This document shows positions 42,889-51,538 of a stretch of 64,000 nucleotides of DNA, piece by piece. A model generated the notes under the pieces. That model was not told where the DNA came from. It made no database searches and saw only the letters and a program-made list of their open reading frames with translations. Within the stretch, counting starts at the first letter, position 1, and each line of letters starts with the position of its first letter. Where the stretch lies: contig NZ_STGK01000001.1 of assembly GCF_004919105.1 (NCBI RefSeq), positions 457,420 through 521,419 on the forward strand. Direction: 5' to 3'. The translations under genes were made by a program, and so were the position numbers. This DNA is from Nocardioides sp. GY 10113 (GTDB lineage Bacteria > Actinomycetota > Actinomycetes > Propionibacteriales > Nocardioidaceae).

Positions 42889-43024
42889 AGACCGCTGGTC
42901 GTCGGTAGCTCCACGAGCCACTGACGGAAGGTCCCGCCGATGGTGGGCGACCCGCGCAGGAGACAGAGCATGACAGGCGCCGTTCGCGGCGCCGGTGATC
43001 ACGCCCTGGGCCTGCGCCCGGGGC
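42889..43024 (+). promoter_or_regulatory. Putative L10 leader (autoregulatory RNA) ahead of rplJ-rplL
   Basis: The 315-bp gap before rplJ holds several small stems: ACCAG/CTGGT at 42893-42909, a multi-branched GC-rich part with CGGTAGC and AGGAGACAGAG to about 42968, then a terminator-like hairpin GCCCTGGGC/GCCCGGGGC (43003-43011 with 43016-43024). Layout and position match the L10 leader by which L10-L12 represses its own mRNA. The match is by layout, not by covariance search. Confidence 0.55.
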
Positions 43025-43082
43025 GTTCGTCGTTTCGGGCCCCGAACAGCCGGCGATCTCATCCGAATCCGGAAGGAGACCC

Positions 43083-43688
43083 ATGGCGCGGGCAGACAAG
43101 CAGGCCGCCGTCGCGGAGATCACTGAGGCTTTCAGTGACGCCGCTGGCGCTGTGCTGACCGAGTACCGCGGTCTCACCGTGAAGGACCTGCGGGATCTCC
43201 GCCGGTCCCTCGGCGAGAACGCCAACTACGCCGTGGTCAAGAACACGCTGGCCAAGATCGCCGCCAAGGAGGCGGGGATCGACGGCTTCGACGACCTCCT
43301 CACCGGCCCGACCGCGATCGCCTTCATCACGGGCGACGTCGTCGAGGCGGCGAAGGGTCTGCGTGACTTTGCCAAGGCGAACCCCACCCTCGTGATCAAG
43401 GGTGGCGTTCTGGACGGCAACGTCCTCGACGCGAAGGAGATCGCCAAGCTGGCCGATCTCGAGTCGCGCGAGGTGCTGCTGGGCAAGATGGCGGGCGCGA
43501 TGCTCGCTTCGCTCAGCCAGGCCGTCTACCTCCTCAACGCCCCGCTCGCCCAGGCTGCCCGGCTCGCCGGCGCCCTGGAGGCGAAGGCCCAGGAGGACCC
43601 CTCGATCCTCGCAGGTGGTGCCGGCGCGCCGGCCGCTGCAGAGGACACCCCGGCTGCCGACGAGGCCGCCGAGTCCACTGACGCCTGA
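43083..43688 (+). CDS. rplJ: 50S ribosomal protein L10
   Basis: L10 anchors L7/L12 dimers at the stalk base. The 201-residue protein has the rRNA-binding N-terminal domain ([37 protein letters not shown]) and the C-terminal helix that holds L12. The last 30 residues are an Ala/Glu/Pro-rich tail, common in actinobacteria. GGAAGGAGA precedes ATG 43083. rplL follows 84 bp later. Confidence 0.97.
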   Translation: MARADKQAAVAEITEAFSDAAGAVLTEYRGLTVKDLRDLRRSLGENANYAVVKNTLAKIAAKEAGIDGFDDLLTGPTAIAFITGDVVEAAKGLRDFAKANPTLVIKGGVLDGNVLDAKEIAKLADLESREVLLGKMAGAMLASLSQAVYLLNAPLAQAARLAGALEAKAQEDPSILAGGAGAPAAAEDTPAADEAAESTDA

Positions 43689-43772
43689 TCCCAGGCCGAC
43701 GTACCACACCACCTGAAACCCAGGCCCGCGCTGGCTGTCAGCGCGAGCCACAAGCATGAAGGAGACGCCATC

Positions 43773-44165
43773 ATGGCGAAGCTCACCACCGCCGAGCTCC
43801 TCGACGCGTTCAAGGAGATGACCCTCATCGAGCTCTCCGAGTTCGTGAAGGAGTTCGAGGAGACCTTCGGCGTCACCGCCGCTGCTCCGGTTGCCGTTGC
43901 CGCTGCCCCGGCCGCCGGTGGCGCCGCTGGCGACGCTGACGACGCTGCCGCTCAGGACGAGTTCGACGTCATCCTCGAGTCGGCCGGCGACAAGAAGATC
44001 AACGTCATCAAGGAGGTGCGCGGCCTCACCTCGCTCGGTCTGAAGGAGGCCAAGGACCTCGTCGAGAGCGCCCCGAAGGCGATCCTCGAGAAGGTCAGCA
44101 AGGACGCCGCGGAGAAGGCGAAGGAGGCCCTCGAGGCCGCCGGCGCCTCCGTCACCCTCAAGTGA
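43773..44165 (+). CDS. rplL: 50S ribosomal protein L7/L12
   Basis: The stalk protein that recruits translation factors; 130 residues. The N-terminal dimerisation domain is followed by an Ala/Gly hinge ([17 protein letters not shown]) and the factor-binding domain [20 protein letters not shown] with [25 protein letters not shown] lies just before ATG 43773. A strong intrinsic terminator ends the operon. Confidence 0.98.
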   Translation: MAKLTTAELLDAFKEMTLIELSEFVKEFEETFGVTAAAPVAVAAAPAAGGAAGDADDAAAQDEFDVILESAGDKKINVIKEVRGLTSLGLKEAKDLVESAPKAILEKVSKDAAEKAKEALEAAGASVTLK

Positions 44166-44199
44166 CCTCGCGCCCGGTCTGCCGGGCCGCGTGAACGCC

Positions 44200-44244
44200 C
44201 ATCGGGCCGTCAAGAGCTTGCTCTTGGCGGCCCGATGCGTTTTT
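44200..44244 (+). terminator. Intrinsic terminator after rplL
   Basis: An 18-bp stem (44200-44217 and 44220-44237, one G-U pair, with the tip bases opening as loop) followed by CG and five T residues (44240-44244). It is the most classical terminator in the window and separates rplJ-rplL from the mce operon. Confidence 0.93.
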
Positions 44245-44459
44245 CCCGCACCCGCCCGCCCGCCGGTGGCGCGGCCGGAACGCCGACGCACAAGCCGGTG
44301 CCGCCCGCGCCGGCTCCCGCAACAAAGTGACGCGCGCCACGGCCGGCCCGTAACCTCCCCCCGCAGGCCGCGTTGTACTCCCCAGTAGGGGCGTTTGCGG
44401 CTTGCTTGCTGCGACGGGGGTCGCCCGGTGGCTGGGGGAGTAGCGAGGAGAGGCACGAG

Positions 44460-45404
44460 ATGGGTGTGGAGATCACCGTCGACGGCTTGACCAAGTCGTT
44501 CGGCAAGCAGCTGATCTGGGCCGACGTGAGCCTGACCGTCCCGGCCGGGGAGATCTGCGTGATGCTCGGCCCGTCCGGCACCGGCAAGTCGGTCTTCCTC
44601 AAGGCGCTGATCGGCCTCCTCAAGCCCGACAGCGGCTCGATCATCATCGAGGGCACCGACATCGCCTCCTGCTCGGAGAAGGACCTCTACGAGATCCGCA
44701 AGCTGTTCGGCGTGCTGTTCCAGGACGGCGCGATGTTCGGCTCGATGAACCTCTACGACAACGTCGCCTTCCCGCTGCGCGAGCACACCAAGAAGTCCGA
44801 GTCCGAGATCCGCGACATCGTCATGGAGAAGATGGACCTGGTCGGCCTGCTCGGCGCGGAGGACAAGCTCCCCGGCGAGATCTCGGGCGGTATGCGCAAG
44901 CGCGCCGGTCTCGCCCGCGCCCTCGTGCTCGACCCCGAGATCGTGCTGTTCGACGAGCCGGACTCCGGCCTGGACCCGGTCCGCACGGCCTTCCTGAACC
45001 AGCTGATCGTCGACCTCAACGCTCAGATCGACGCCACGTTCCTGATCGTCACCCACGACATCAACACGGCCCGCACCGTGCCCGACAACATCGGCCTGCT
45101 CTACCACAAGCACCTGGCGATGTTCGGGCCGCGCGAGATGCTGCTGAGCTCGGAGGAGCCGGTGGTCCGCCAGTTCCTCAACGCGCAGCGGGTCGGGCCG
45201 ATCGGCATGTCGGAGGAGAAGGACGCCGACGAGCTGCTCGCGGAGAAGGACATGGACCTCCCGCCGCTGCCGCCGATCGCACTGCAGCTCGAGCCCTCCA
45301 ACGGGATCCCGCGGCGCAGCCAGCGGCCCCCCGGGGAGTGGTGCCGCGAGAACGGCATCACCCCGCCTCCGGGGTCGTTCACCTCTGACGCCGCGTTGGC
45401 CTGA
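44460..45404 (+). CDS. mceG: Mce lipid-import ATPase (MceG/Mkl, MlaF-like)
   Basis: The ATP-binding subunit that powers Mce lipid importers. The 314 residues carry Walker A GPSGTGKSVF, Q-loop VLFQDGAMFG, signature SGGMRKRAGLARAL, Walker B IVLFDEPDSGLDPVR and the H-loop IVTHDINTAR. A C-terminal tail of about 70 residues after the ABC domain is typical of Mkl. ATG 44460 has GAGGAGAGG upstream. It heads an operon with YrbE permeases and MceA-F. In mycobacteria the homologue also sits just downstream of rplJ-rplL but apart from the mce operons. Confidence 0.93.
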   Translation: MGVEITVDGLTKSFGKQLIWADVSLTVPAGEICVMLGPSGTGKSVFLKALIGLLKPDSGSIIIEGTDIASCSEKDLYEIRKLFGVLFQDGAMFGSMNLYDNVAFPLREHTKKSESEIRDIVMEKMDLVGLLGAEDKLPGEISGGMRKRAGLARALVLDPEIVLFDEPDSGLDPVRTAFLNQLIVDLNAQIDATFLIVTHDINTARTVPDNIGLLYHKHLAMFGPREMLLSSEEPVVRQFLNAQRVGPIGMSEEKDADELLAEKDMDLPPLPPIALQLEPSNGIPRRSQRPPGEWCRENGITPPPGSFTSDAALA

Positions 45405-45414
45405 GTAGGCGCCC

Positions 45415-46197
45415 TTGTCCTCGACTTCGGCACGGGTGCTCGCGCCGGTCGGGACCGTTGGCTCGCTCTTCGCCTTCGGCCTCGACGTGGGGCGCGGACT
45501 CTTCAGGCGACCCTTCCAGACCCGCGAGTTCATCCAGCAGGCGTGGTTCATCGCGTCGGTGACGATCGTCCCGACGGCCCTGGTCGCGATCCCCTTCGGC
45601 GCGGTGATCGCGCTGCAGGTGGGCGGTCTGATCAAGCAGTTCGGCGCGCAGTCGTTCACCGGCTCCGCCTCGGTGCTCGCGGTGATCCAGCAGGCGGGCC
45701 CGATCGCGACCGCGCTGCTGATCGCCGGCGCCGGCGGCTCGGCGATCGCCGCCGACCTCGGTGCCCGCAAGATCCGCGAGGAGCTGGACGCGCTGATGGT
45801 CCTCGGGATCGACCCCATCCAGCGCCTGGTGGTGCCCCGGGTGCTCGCCTGCATGCTGGTCGCGGTCTTCCTCAACGGCATGGTCAGCGTGGTCGGCGTC
45901 GCCGGCGGCTACGTGTTCAACGTGCTGCTCCAGGGCGGCACGCCGGGCTCCTACCTGGCCAGCTTCGCCGCGCTCGCCCAGCTCCCCGACGTCTGGGTGG
46001 GCATGGTCAAGGCGCTCATCTTCGGGCTCATCGCCGCCGTCGTGGCGGCGTACAAGGGGATGAACGCCGGCGGCGGTCCGAAGGGCGTCGGCGACGCGGT
46101 CAACGAGTCCGTGGTGATCACGTTCCTGCTGCTGTTCCTCGTCAACTTCGTCCTCAGCGCGATCTATCTCCAGATCGTCCCCGCGAAGGGCGGGTAG
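45415..46197 (+). CDS. yrbEA: MlaE/YrbE permease A of the mce operon
   Basis: A 260-residue membrane permease with five or six helices; AIPFGAVIALQVGGLIKQFG and REELDALMVLGIDPIQRLVV are MlaE-family hallmarks. Two YrbE proteins form the membrane pore beneath the MCE tunnel. TTG 45415 appears to be the start, with only a weak GTAGG upstream; the gap to the ATPase gene is 10 bp. Confidence 0.92.
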   Translation: MSSTSARVLAPVGTVGSLFAFGLDVGRGLFRRPFQTREFIQQAWFIASVTIVPTALVAIPFGAVIALQVGGLIKQFGAQSFTGSASVLAVIQQAGPIATALLIAGAGGSAIAADLGARKIREELDALMVLGIDPIQRLVVPRVLACMLVAVFLNGMVSVVGVAGGYVFNVLLQGGTPGSYLASFAALAQLPDVWVGMVKALIFGLIAAVVAAYKGMNAGGGPKGVGDAVNESVVITFLLLFLVNFVLSAIYLQIVPAKGG

Positions 46198-46204
46198 GCG
46201 CGCG

Positions 46205-47032
46205 ATGGCGAACGTGAAGGCGGTCTACGAGCGCCCCCTCAAGGGCCTCGACGCGCTCGGCAACCAGCTCTCCTTCTTCCTCCGCGTGCTGATCAACCTG
46301 CCGCGGTCGGTGATGCGGTTCCCGCGCGAGGTGATGCGCGTGCTCGCCGAGACCACGCTGGGCACCGGTGCCCTGGCCGTGATCGGCGGCACCGTCGGCG
46401 TGATCCTCGGGATGACCTTCTTCACCGGCGCCCAGGTCGGCCTCTCGGGGTACGCCGCCCTCGACCAGCTGGGCACCTCGGCGTTCGCGGGCTTCGTCTC
46501 GGCGTACTTCAACACGCGCGAGATCGCGCCGCTGGTCGCCGGCATCGCGCTCGCCGCCACGGTCGGCTGCGGGTTCACCGCCCAGCTCGGCGCGATGCGG
46601 ATCTCGGAGGAGGTCGACGCGCTCGAGGTGATGGCGATCCCCTCGATGCAGTACCTGGTCGGCACCCGGGTGTTCGGCGGACTGATCGCGATCGTGCCGC
46701 TCTACGTGGTCGGCCTGCTCTCCTCGTACGTGGCCAGCCGGCTCGTGGTCACCGTCTTCTACGGGCAGTCCGCCGGCACCTACGACCACTACTTCAACGC
46801 GTTCCTGCCACCCGCCGACGTGCTCTGGTCCTTCGGCAAGGTGCTGGTCTTCGCGGTGATCGTGATCCTGATCCACTGCTACTACGGCTACACGGCCTCG
46901 GGCGGCCCGGCGGGCGTCGGCGTCGCCGTGGGCCGCGCGGTCCGGACCAGCATCGTCGCCATCAACGTCGTGGACCTGCTGCTCTCGATGGCCATCTGGG
47001 GCGCCTCGACCACCGTCCGGCTGGCCGGGTGA
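46205..47032 (+). CDS. yrbEB: MlaE/YrbE permease B of the mce operon
   Basis: The second permease, 275 residues. It shares the MlaE core: MRISEEVDALEVMAIPSMQY and GVILGMTFFTGAQVGLSGYA. A cytoplasmic head of about 40 basic residues precedes the first helix. It starts 7 bp after yrbEA and forms the heterodimer typical of actinobacterial mce systems, in contrast to the MlaE homodimer of proteobacteria. Confidence 0.92.
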   Translation: MANVKAVYERPLKGLDALGNQLSFFLRVLINLPRSVMRFPREVMRVLAETTLGTGALAVIGGTVGVILGMTFFTGAQVGLSGYAALDQLGTSAFAGFVSAYFNTREIAPLVAGIALAATVGCGFTAQLGAMRISEEVDALEVMAIPSMQYLVGTRVFGGLIAIVPLYVVGLLSSYVASRLVVTVFYGQSAGTYDHYFNAFLPPADVLWSFGKVLVFAVIVILIHCYYGYTASGGPAGVGVAVGRAVRTSIVAINVVDLLLSMAIWGASTTVRLAG

Positions 47033-47050
47033 GCCGATGCGGGTGAGTCG

Positions 47051-48376
47051 ATGAACAGGGTGCTGGCCGCGCCGAGGCTGCTCGGCGTCGTCTTCGTGGT
47101 CCTCCTCCTGGTGGCGGTGTACCTGACGTACGCCGCGTTCACCAAGAAGTTCGCGGACTACGAGGAGGTCACGCTGCAGACCTCCACGATCGGGCTGCAG
47201 CTGCCCGACCGCGCCGACGTGAAGATCCGCGGGGTGCTGGTCGGCGAGGTGCTGGCCACGGAGGTCGACGGCCCCGAGGGCGCGACGGTGACGCTCGGGC
47301 TCTACCCCGACCAGGCCGAGGTGGTCCCGGCCAACGTGACCGGCGCGATCCTCCCCAAGACGCTCTTCGGCGAGAAGTACGTCTCCCTGGTCATCCCCGA
47401 GAGCGGCCCGAGCGGGACGCTGGCCGCCGGCGCGGTGATCCCCCGCACCGAGGTCAGCACCGAGGTCGAGGAGGTGCTCGCCGACTTCTACCCGCTGCTG
47501 CGCGCGGTCCGGCCCGCCGACCTCAACGCCACCCTCTCGGCGATCTCCACCGCGCTCGAGGGCCGCGGGGAGCAGCTGGGCGAGAACCTGGAGACGGTCG
47601 ACGCCTACCTGAAGCGGATCAACCCGCAGATCCCGGCGCTGCTCGACGACATCCGGCTCACCGCTGAGGTCGCCGACACCTACGCCGACATCCTCCCGGA
47701 CGTCGCCCGGATCCTCGACGACACGGTCAAGACGACCGGGACGCTCGAGGCCAAGGAGACCGTGCTGAACCAGCTGCTCCGCGACGTCCGCTCCTTCTCC
47801 ACGACGGCGACCGGCTTCCTGGCCGAGAACGGCCAGGCGCTGGAGGAGGCCACCGCCCTCACCGCGACGGAGCTGCGCGTGCTGGCCCGCTACTCTCCGC
47901 TGCTCAGCTGCCTGCCGCGGGGCATCGACGTCATCCAGGGCCGCCTGGCGGAGGCGTTCCGCGGCTACGTGCTGCACATCATCCTGGAGTTCATCCCGAA
48001 CCAGCCGCGGTCCTACGACGCCGGCGACAAGCCGCACTTCGGTGCGGACAACGACCCGAACTGCCTCGGCCTGCCCGACCCGGTCGGCTCGCAGGCCAAC
48101 CCGTTCAACGACTTCCCGAACTTCGACGACGGAGTGGACCGGCCGACCGGCAAGGGCACGATCCGGGTCGCTCCCGGCTTCGGCGCCGAGACCGCCCGGG
48201 CCGCCGGCGCGGACAGCGGCTCCGCGTTCCGCGGGGACCCCACCGACCTCGGCCTGCTGCGCGACTTCCTGGGCGAGGCCTACGCCGGCGCCGGCGACCT
48301 CGACCTGCTGCTGGCGGCGCCGACGGTGGCCACGGCCGGCAGCGCCGGCGGCGCGAGCGCGGGGGGTGAGCGGTGA
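47051..48376 (+). CDS. mceA: MCE family protein MceA
   Basis: The first of six MCE subunits, 441 residues. One N-terminal helix (LLGVVFVVLLLVAVYLTYAA) anchors it; the MCE domain follows (about 38-118: LPDRADVKIRGVLVGEVLAT), then a long helical region (about 140-300) that would line the lipid tunnel, and a disordered Gly/Ala/Asp-rich tail. GGTGAGTCG precedes ATG 47051. Its stop overlaps mceB by one base. Confidence 0.92.
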   Translation: MNRVLAAPRLLGVVFVVLLLVAVYLTYAAFTKKFADYEEVTLQTSTIGLQLPDRADVKIRGVLVGEVLATEVDGPEGATVTLGLYPDQAEVVPANVTGAILPKTLFGEKYVSLVIPESGPSGTLAAGAVIPRTEVSTEVEEVLADFYPLLRAVRPADLNATLSAISTALEGRGEQLGENLETVDAYLKRINPQIPALLDDIRLTAEVADTYADILPDVARILDDTVKTTGTLEAKETVLNQLLRDVRSFSTTATGFLAENGQALEEATALTATELRVLARYSPLLSCLPRGIDVIQGRLAEAFRGYVLHIILEFIPNQPRSYDAGDKPHFGADNDPNCLGLPDPVGSQANPFNDFPNFDDGVDRPTGKGTIRVAPGFGAETARAAGADSGSAFRGDPTDLGLLRDFLGEAYAGAGDLDLLLAAPTVATAGSAGGASAGGER

Positions 48377-49413
48377 TGGCGCGCTTCGACAAGCAGACCA
48401 CCGGTGCCCTGGTCCGGCTGCTGGTCTTCGTGGTCACCACCGGGCTGGCCACCGGTCTGCTGGTCGCCACGATCGGCAACTTCTCCTTCGGCAGCAGCAA
48501 GGAGTACCACGCGGTCTTCGCCGACGCGACGGGCGTGGCCAAGGGCGACGACGTCCGGGTCGCCGGGGTGCGCGTCGGCACGGTCGACGACGTCGCGCTC
48601 CAGCCCGACGCCCGCGTCGAGGTCACCTTCTCCGTCGCCGAGGACGTCCGCCTCGACGGAGCCACCAACGCCACGATCCGCTACCGCAACCTGCTCGGGC
48701 AGCGCTACATCGCGCTCACCCAGGACGGCCGCTCGAGCGACACGATGGCCGAGGGCCAGACCATCCCGATCGCCCGCACCCAGCCCTCGGTCGACCTGAC
48801 GGTGCTGTTCAACGGCTTCAAGCCGCTCTTCCAGGCGCTCTCGCCCGACGACATCAACCAGCTCTCCGCCGAGATCGTGAAGGTCTTCCAGGGTGAGGGG
48901 GGCACCGTCGAGAGCCTGCTCGCGAGCACGGCCTCGCTCACCCAGACGCTGGCCGACCGCGACCAGGTGATCGGCGACCTGCTCGACAACCTCGACTACG
49001 TGCTCGGCCACGTCGCGGACCGGGACCGGCAGCTGACCCGCCTGATCGGCAGCTTCCGGACGCTGGTCGGCGGGCTCAAGGACGACCGGCAGGCGATCCT
49101 CTCCTCGCTGGACAGCATCTCCGCGCTCTCCGTGCAGACCGCCTCCCTGGCCGAGGACATCCACGAGCCGCTGGTCGCCGACGTCGCCCAGCTGCGCAAG
49201 ACCGCCGCCCTGCTCGACAAGGGCCGGGCCGAGATCGACCGCACCCTCCAGGTGCTGCCCATCAAGCTCAACAAGATCGGACGGACCGCCACCTACGGAT
49301 CGTGGTTCAACTTCTACCTCTGCAACCTGGCCGTCACCGTGCGCAACAACGGCTCCGTGATCGCCCGCCCCGTCATCGACGTCGGCGCCGAGCGCTGCAG
49401 CCTGGGGGGATGA
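48376..49413 (+). CDS. mceB: MCE family protein MceB
   Basis: A 345-residue MCE subunit: N-terminal helix (LVFVVTTGLATGLLVATIGN), MCE domain (KGDDVRVAGVRVGTVDDVAL) and a coiled helical region with conserved LTVLFNGFKPLFQALSPDDI, which is diagnostic of the MceB class. ATG 48376 overlaps the mceA stop; GTG 48373 is an alternative start. It ends 4 bp before mceC. Confidence 0.92.
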   Translation: MARFDKQTTGALVRLLVFVVTTGLATGLLVATIGNFSFGSSKEYHAVFADATGVAKGDDVRVAGVRVGTVDDVALQPDARVEVTFSVAEDVRLDGATNATIRYRNLLGQRYIALTQDGRSSDTMAEGQTIPIARTQPSVDLTVLFNGFKPLFQALSPDDINQLSAEIVKVFQGEGGTVESLLASTASLTQTLADRDQVIGDLLDNLDYVLGHVADRDRQLTRLIGSFRTLVGGLKDDRQAILSSLDSISALSVQTASLAEDIHEPLVADVAQLRKTAALLDKGRAEIDRTLQVLPIKLNKIGRTATYGSWFNFYLCNLAVTVRNNGSVIARPVIDVGAERCSLGG

Positions 49414-49417
49414 CGCG

Positions 49418-50392
49418 ATGAAGCCGTTCCAGGAGCGCAACCCGGTCATCGTGGGCGCGATCAGCATCGCCGTGCTGGCGCTCGTCGTGCTGGCCGCCCT
49501 GCGCGCGCAGGACCTGCCGCTGATCGGCGGCGGCGACACCTACTACGCCGAGTTCTCCGAGGCCGGTGGGCTCAAGGTCGACGACGAGGTCCGGATCTCC
49601 GGCGTCCGGGTCGGCCGGGTGGACTCCGTCGAGCTCGCCGGCGACGTCGTCCGGGTCGGCTTCAAGATCAAGAGCGACGCCGATCTGGGGGCCTCCACGC
49701 GGGCCGGGATCAAGGTCGGCACCATCCTGGGCTCGATGTTCCTGGCGCTGGAGCCGGCGGGCTCGGGGGAGCTCGCGGAGGGGGCGACGATCCCCACGGC
49801 GCGCACCTCCTCGCCGTACGACGTCGTGGACGCGTTCACGGGGCTGGCGGAGACCTCCGCGAAGATCGACACCGACCAGCTCGCCGAAGCGCTCACCACG
49901 CTGGCCGACCTGACCCGGAACACGCCCGAGGAGTTCCGTGCCGCGCTCAAGGGCGTCTCCGAGCTCTCGACGGTGGTCGCCTCGCGCAGCGAGGAGATCA
50001 ACTCGCTGCTGAAGAACGTCGACCGGGTCTCCGCGGTCCTCGACGCCCGCGACGAGGACATCGTGGCGCTGATGGACGACGCGGACGTGCTGTTCCAGGC
50101 CCTGCTGGCCCGGCGCCAGGCGATCCACGACCTGCTGGTCTCCACGGCCGACCTGAGCAGCGAGCTGACCAGCTTGGTCAAGGAGACCCGCGCCGACCTC
50201 AAGCCCGCCCTGGACCACCTGGAGTCGGTCGTCGAGGTGCTGAACAAGAACGAGGACAACCTGGACAACTCGCTGCGGCTCGCGGCGCCCTTCTACAAGG
50301 TCTTCGCCAGCACGCTCGGCAACGGACCGTGGTTCGACACCTACATCTACAACCTGCCGCCCGTCCCGGGCCCGGACGCGGGGGTCAACTGA
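49418..50392 (+). CDS. mceC: MCE family protein MceC
   Basis: A 324-residue MCE subunit: basic head MKPFQERNPVIVG, one helix, MCE domain (KVDDEVRISGVRVGRVDSVE) and the helical tunnel region. The class-specific C-terminus NGPWFDTYIYNLPP is present. It lacks the long Pro-rich tail found in several mycobacterial MceC proteins. Its TGA overlaps the mceD ATG. Confidence 0.92.
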   Translation: MKPFQERNPVIVGAISIAVLALVVLAALRAQDLPLIGGGDTYYAEFSEAGGLKVDDEVRISGVRVGRVDSVELAGDVVRVGFKIKSDADLGASTRAGIKVGTILGSMFLALEPAGSGELAEGATIPTARTSSPYDVVDAFTGLAETSAKIDTDQLAEALTTLADLTRNTPEEFRAALKGVSELSTVVASRSEEINSLLKNVDRVSAVLDARDEDIVALMDDADVLFQALLARRQAIHDLLVSTADLSSELTSLVKETRADLKPALDHLESVVEVLNKNEDNLDNSLRLAAPFYKVFASTLGNGPWFDTYIYNLPPVPGPDAGVN

Positions 50393-51537
50393 TGCGCGGG
50401 CTCGCGGACGTGCTGCGGCGGAACCTGCCGATCCTGGTCGTGATCGGGCTGGTGGTCGTCGGTGCCGTGTGGATGTTCGGGGCCGGCAACGGCACCAAGA
50501 CCGTCACCGCCTACTTCCCGCGGACCGTCTCGGTCTACGAGGGCAGCGACGTGCGGGTGCTCGGGGTGTCGGTGGGCGAGGTCGAGCAGGTGGTGCCGGA
50601 GGGCACCCGGGTCAAGGTCGTGCTGCGCTACGACAACCAGGTGCGGGTGCCGGCCGACGCCGACGCGATGATCGTCTCGCCCTCGGTGGTCGGAGACCGA
50701 TTCATCCAGCTCAGCCCGGCCTACACCAGCGGTCCCGTGCTGGCCGACGGCGCCACGATCGCCCAGAGCCGGACCTCGGTCCCGCTCGAGCTGGACGACA
50801 TCTACGACAGCATCGACCGGTTCAGCGTGGCGCTCGGGCCCAACGGCGCCAACAAGAACGGCGCGCTCAGCGACCTGCTGGCGCAGACCGCGAAGAACTT
50901 CGGCGGCCAGGGCGCCGCCTTCCGCCGGACGATCGAGGACTTCGGCGACCTCAGCGCCACCCTGGACGACAACAAGGAGGAGCTCTTCGGCTCCGCCGCG
51001 CGCCTGGAGTCCTTCCTCCAGACCCTGGCCGAGAACGACCAGACCGTGCGCAGCTTCAACCGCTCGCTGGGGCAGGTCTCCAGCCTGCTGGCCGGCGAGC
51101 GGCAGGAGCTCACCGCGGCACTGAGCAACCTCGGCGTGGCGCTGGACCAGGTCAGCGGCTTCGTCCAGGAGAACCGCGGCGCGCTGACCCGCAACATCGC
51201 CGGCCTGGACCGCGTCTCCAAGGTGCTGGTCAAGCGCCGCGACGAGCTCAACCAGGTGCTGCGCGACGGCCCGTTGGCGATCAACAACCTCGCCCTCACC
51301 TACAACCCGCAGGCCGGCACGCTCGACACCAACGCGAACCTGACCAACCTGGTGGCGGAGTCCATCAACAACCCGCAGACGGTGCTCTGCGCGATCGTCT
51401 CCGGCGCCGACACCAACGGGAGCCTCTGCGACCTGATCAAGAGCCTGCCGCTGGGCCGGGTGTCGCCGTTCGGGACCGGCAGCTGGACGCGTGACGACTA
51501 CGACCCGACGCTCAGCGGCCTCGTGGAGGTGGACTGA
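50392..51537 (+). CDS. mceD: MCE family protein MceD
   Basis: A 381-residue MCE subunit with one N-terminal helix (LPILVVIGLVVVGAVWMFGA), MCE domain (YEGSDVRVLGVSVGEVEQVV) and a long helical stretch. ATG 50392 shares one base with the mceC stop, and the start agrees with the first helix; longer reading upstream is the shadow of mceC. mceE follows with a 1-bp gap. Confidence 0.92.
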   Translation: MRGLADVLRRNLPILVVIGLVVVGAVWMFGAGNGTKTVTAYFPRTVSVYEGSDVRVLGVSVGEVEQVVPEGTRVKVVLRYDNQVRVPADADAMIVSPSVVGDRFIQLSPAYTSGPVLADGATIAQSRTSVPLELDDIYDSIDRFSVALGPNGANKNGALSDLLAQTAKNFGGQGAAFRRTIEDFGDLSATLDDNKEELFGSAARLESFLQTLAENDQTVRSFNRSLGQVSSLLAGERQELTAALSNLGVALDQVSGFVQENRGALTRNIAGLDRVSKVLVKRRDELNQVLRDGPLAINNLALTYNPQAGTLDTNANLTNLVAESINNPQTVLCAIVSGADTNGSLCDLIKSLPLGRVSPFGTGSWTRDDYDPTLSGLVEVD

Positions 51538-51538
51538 C

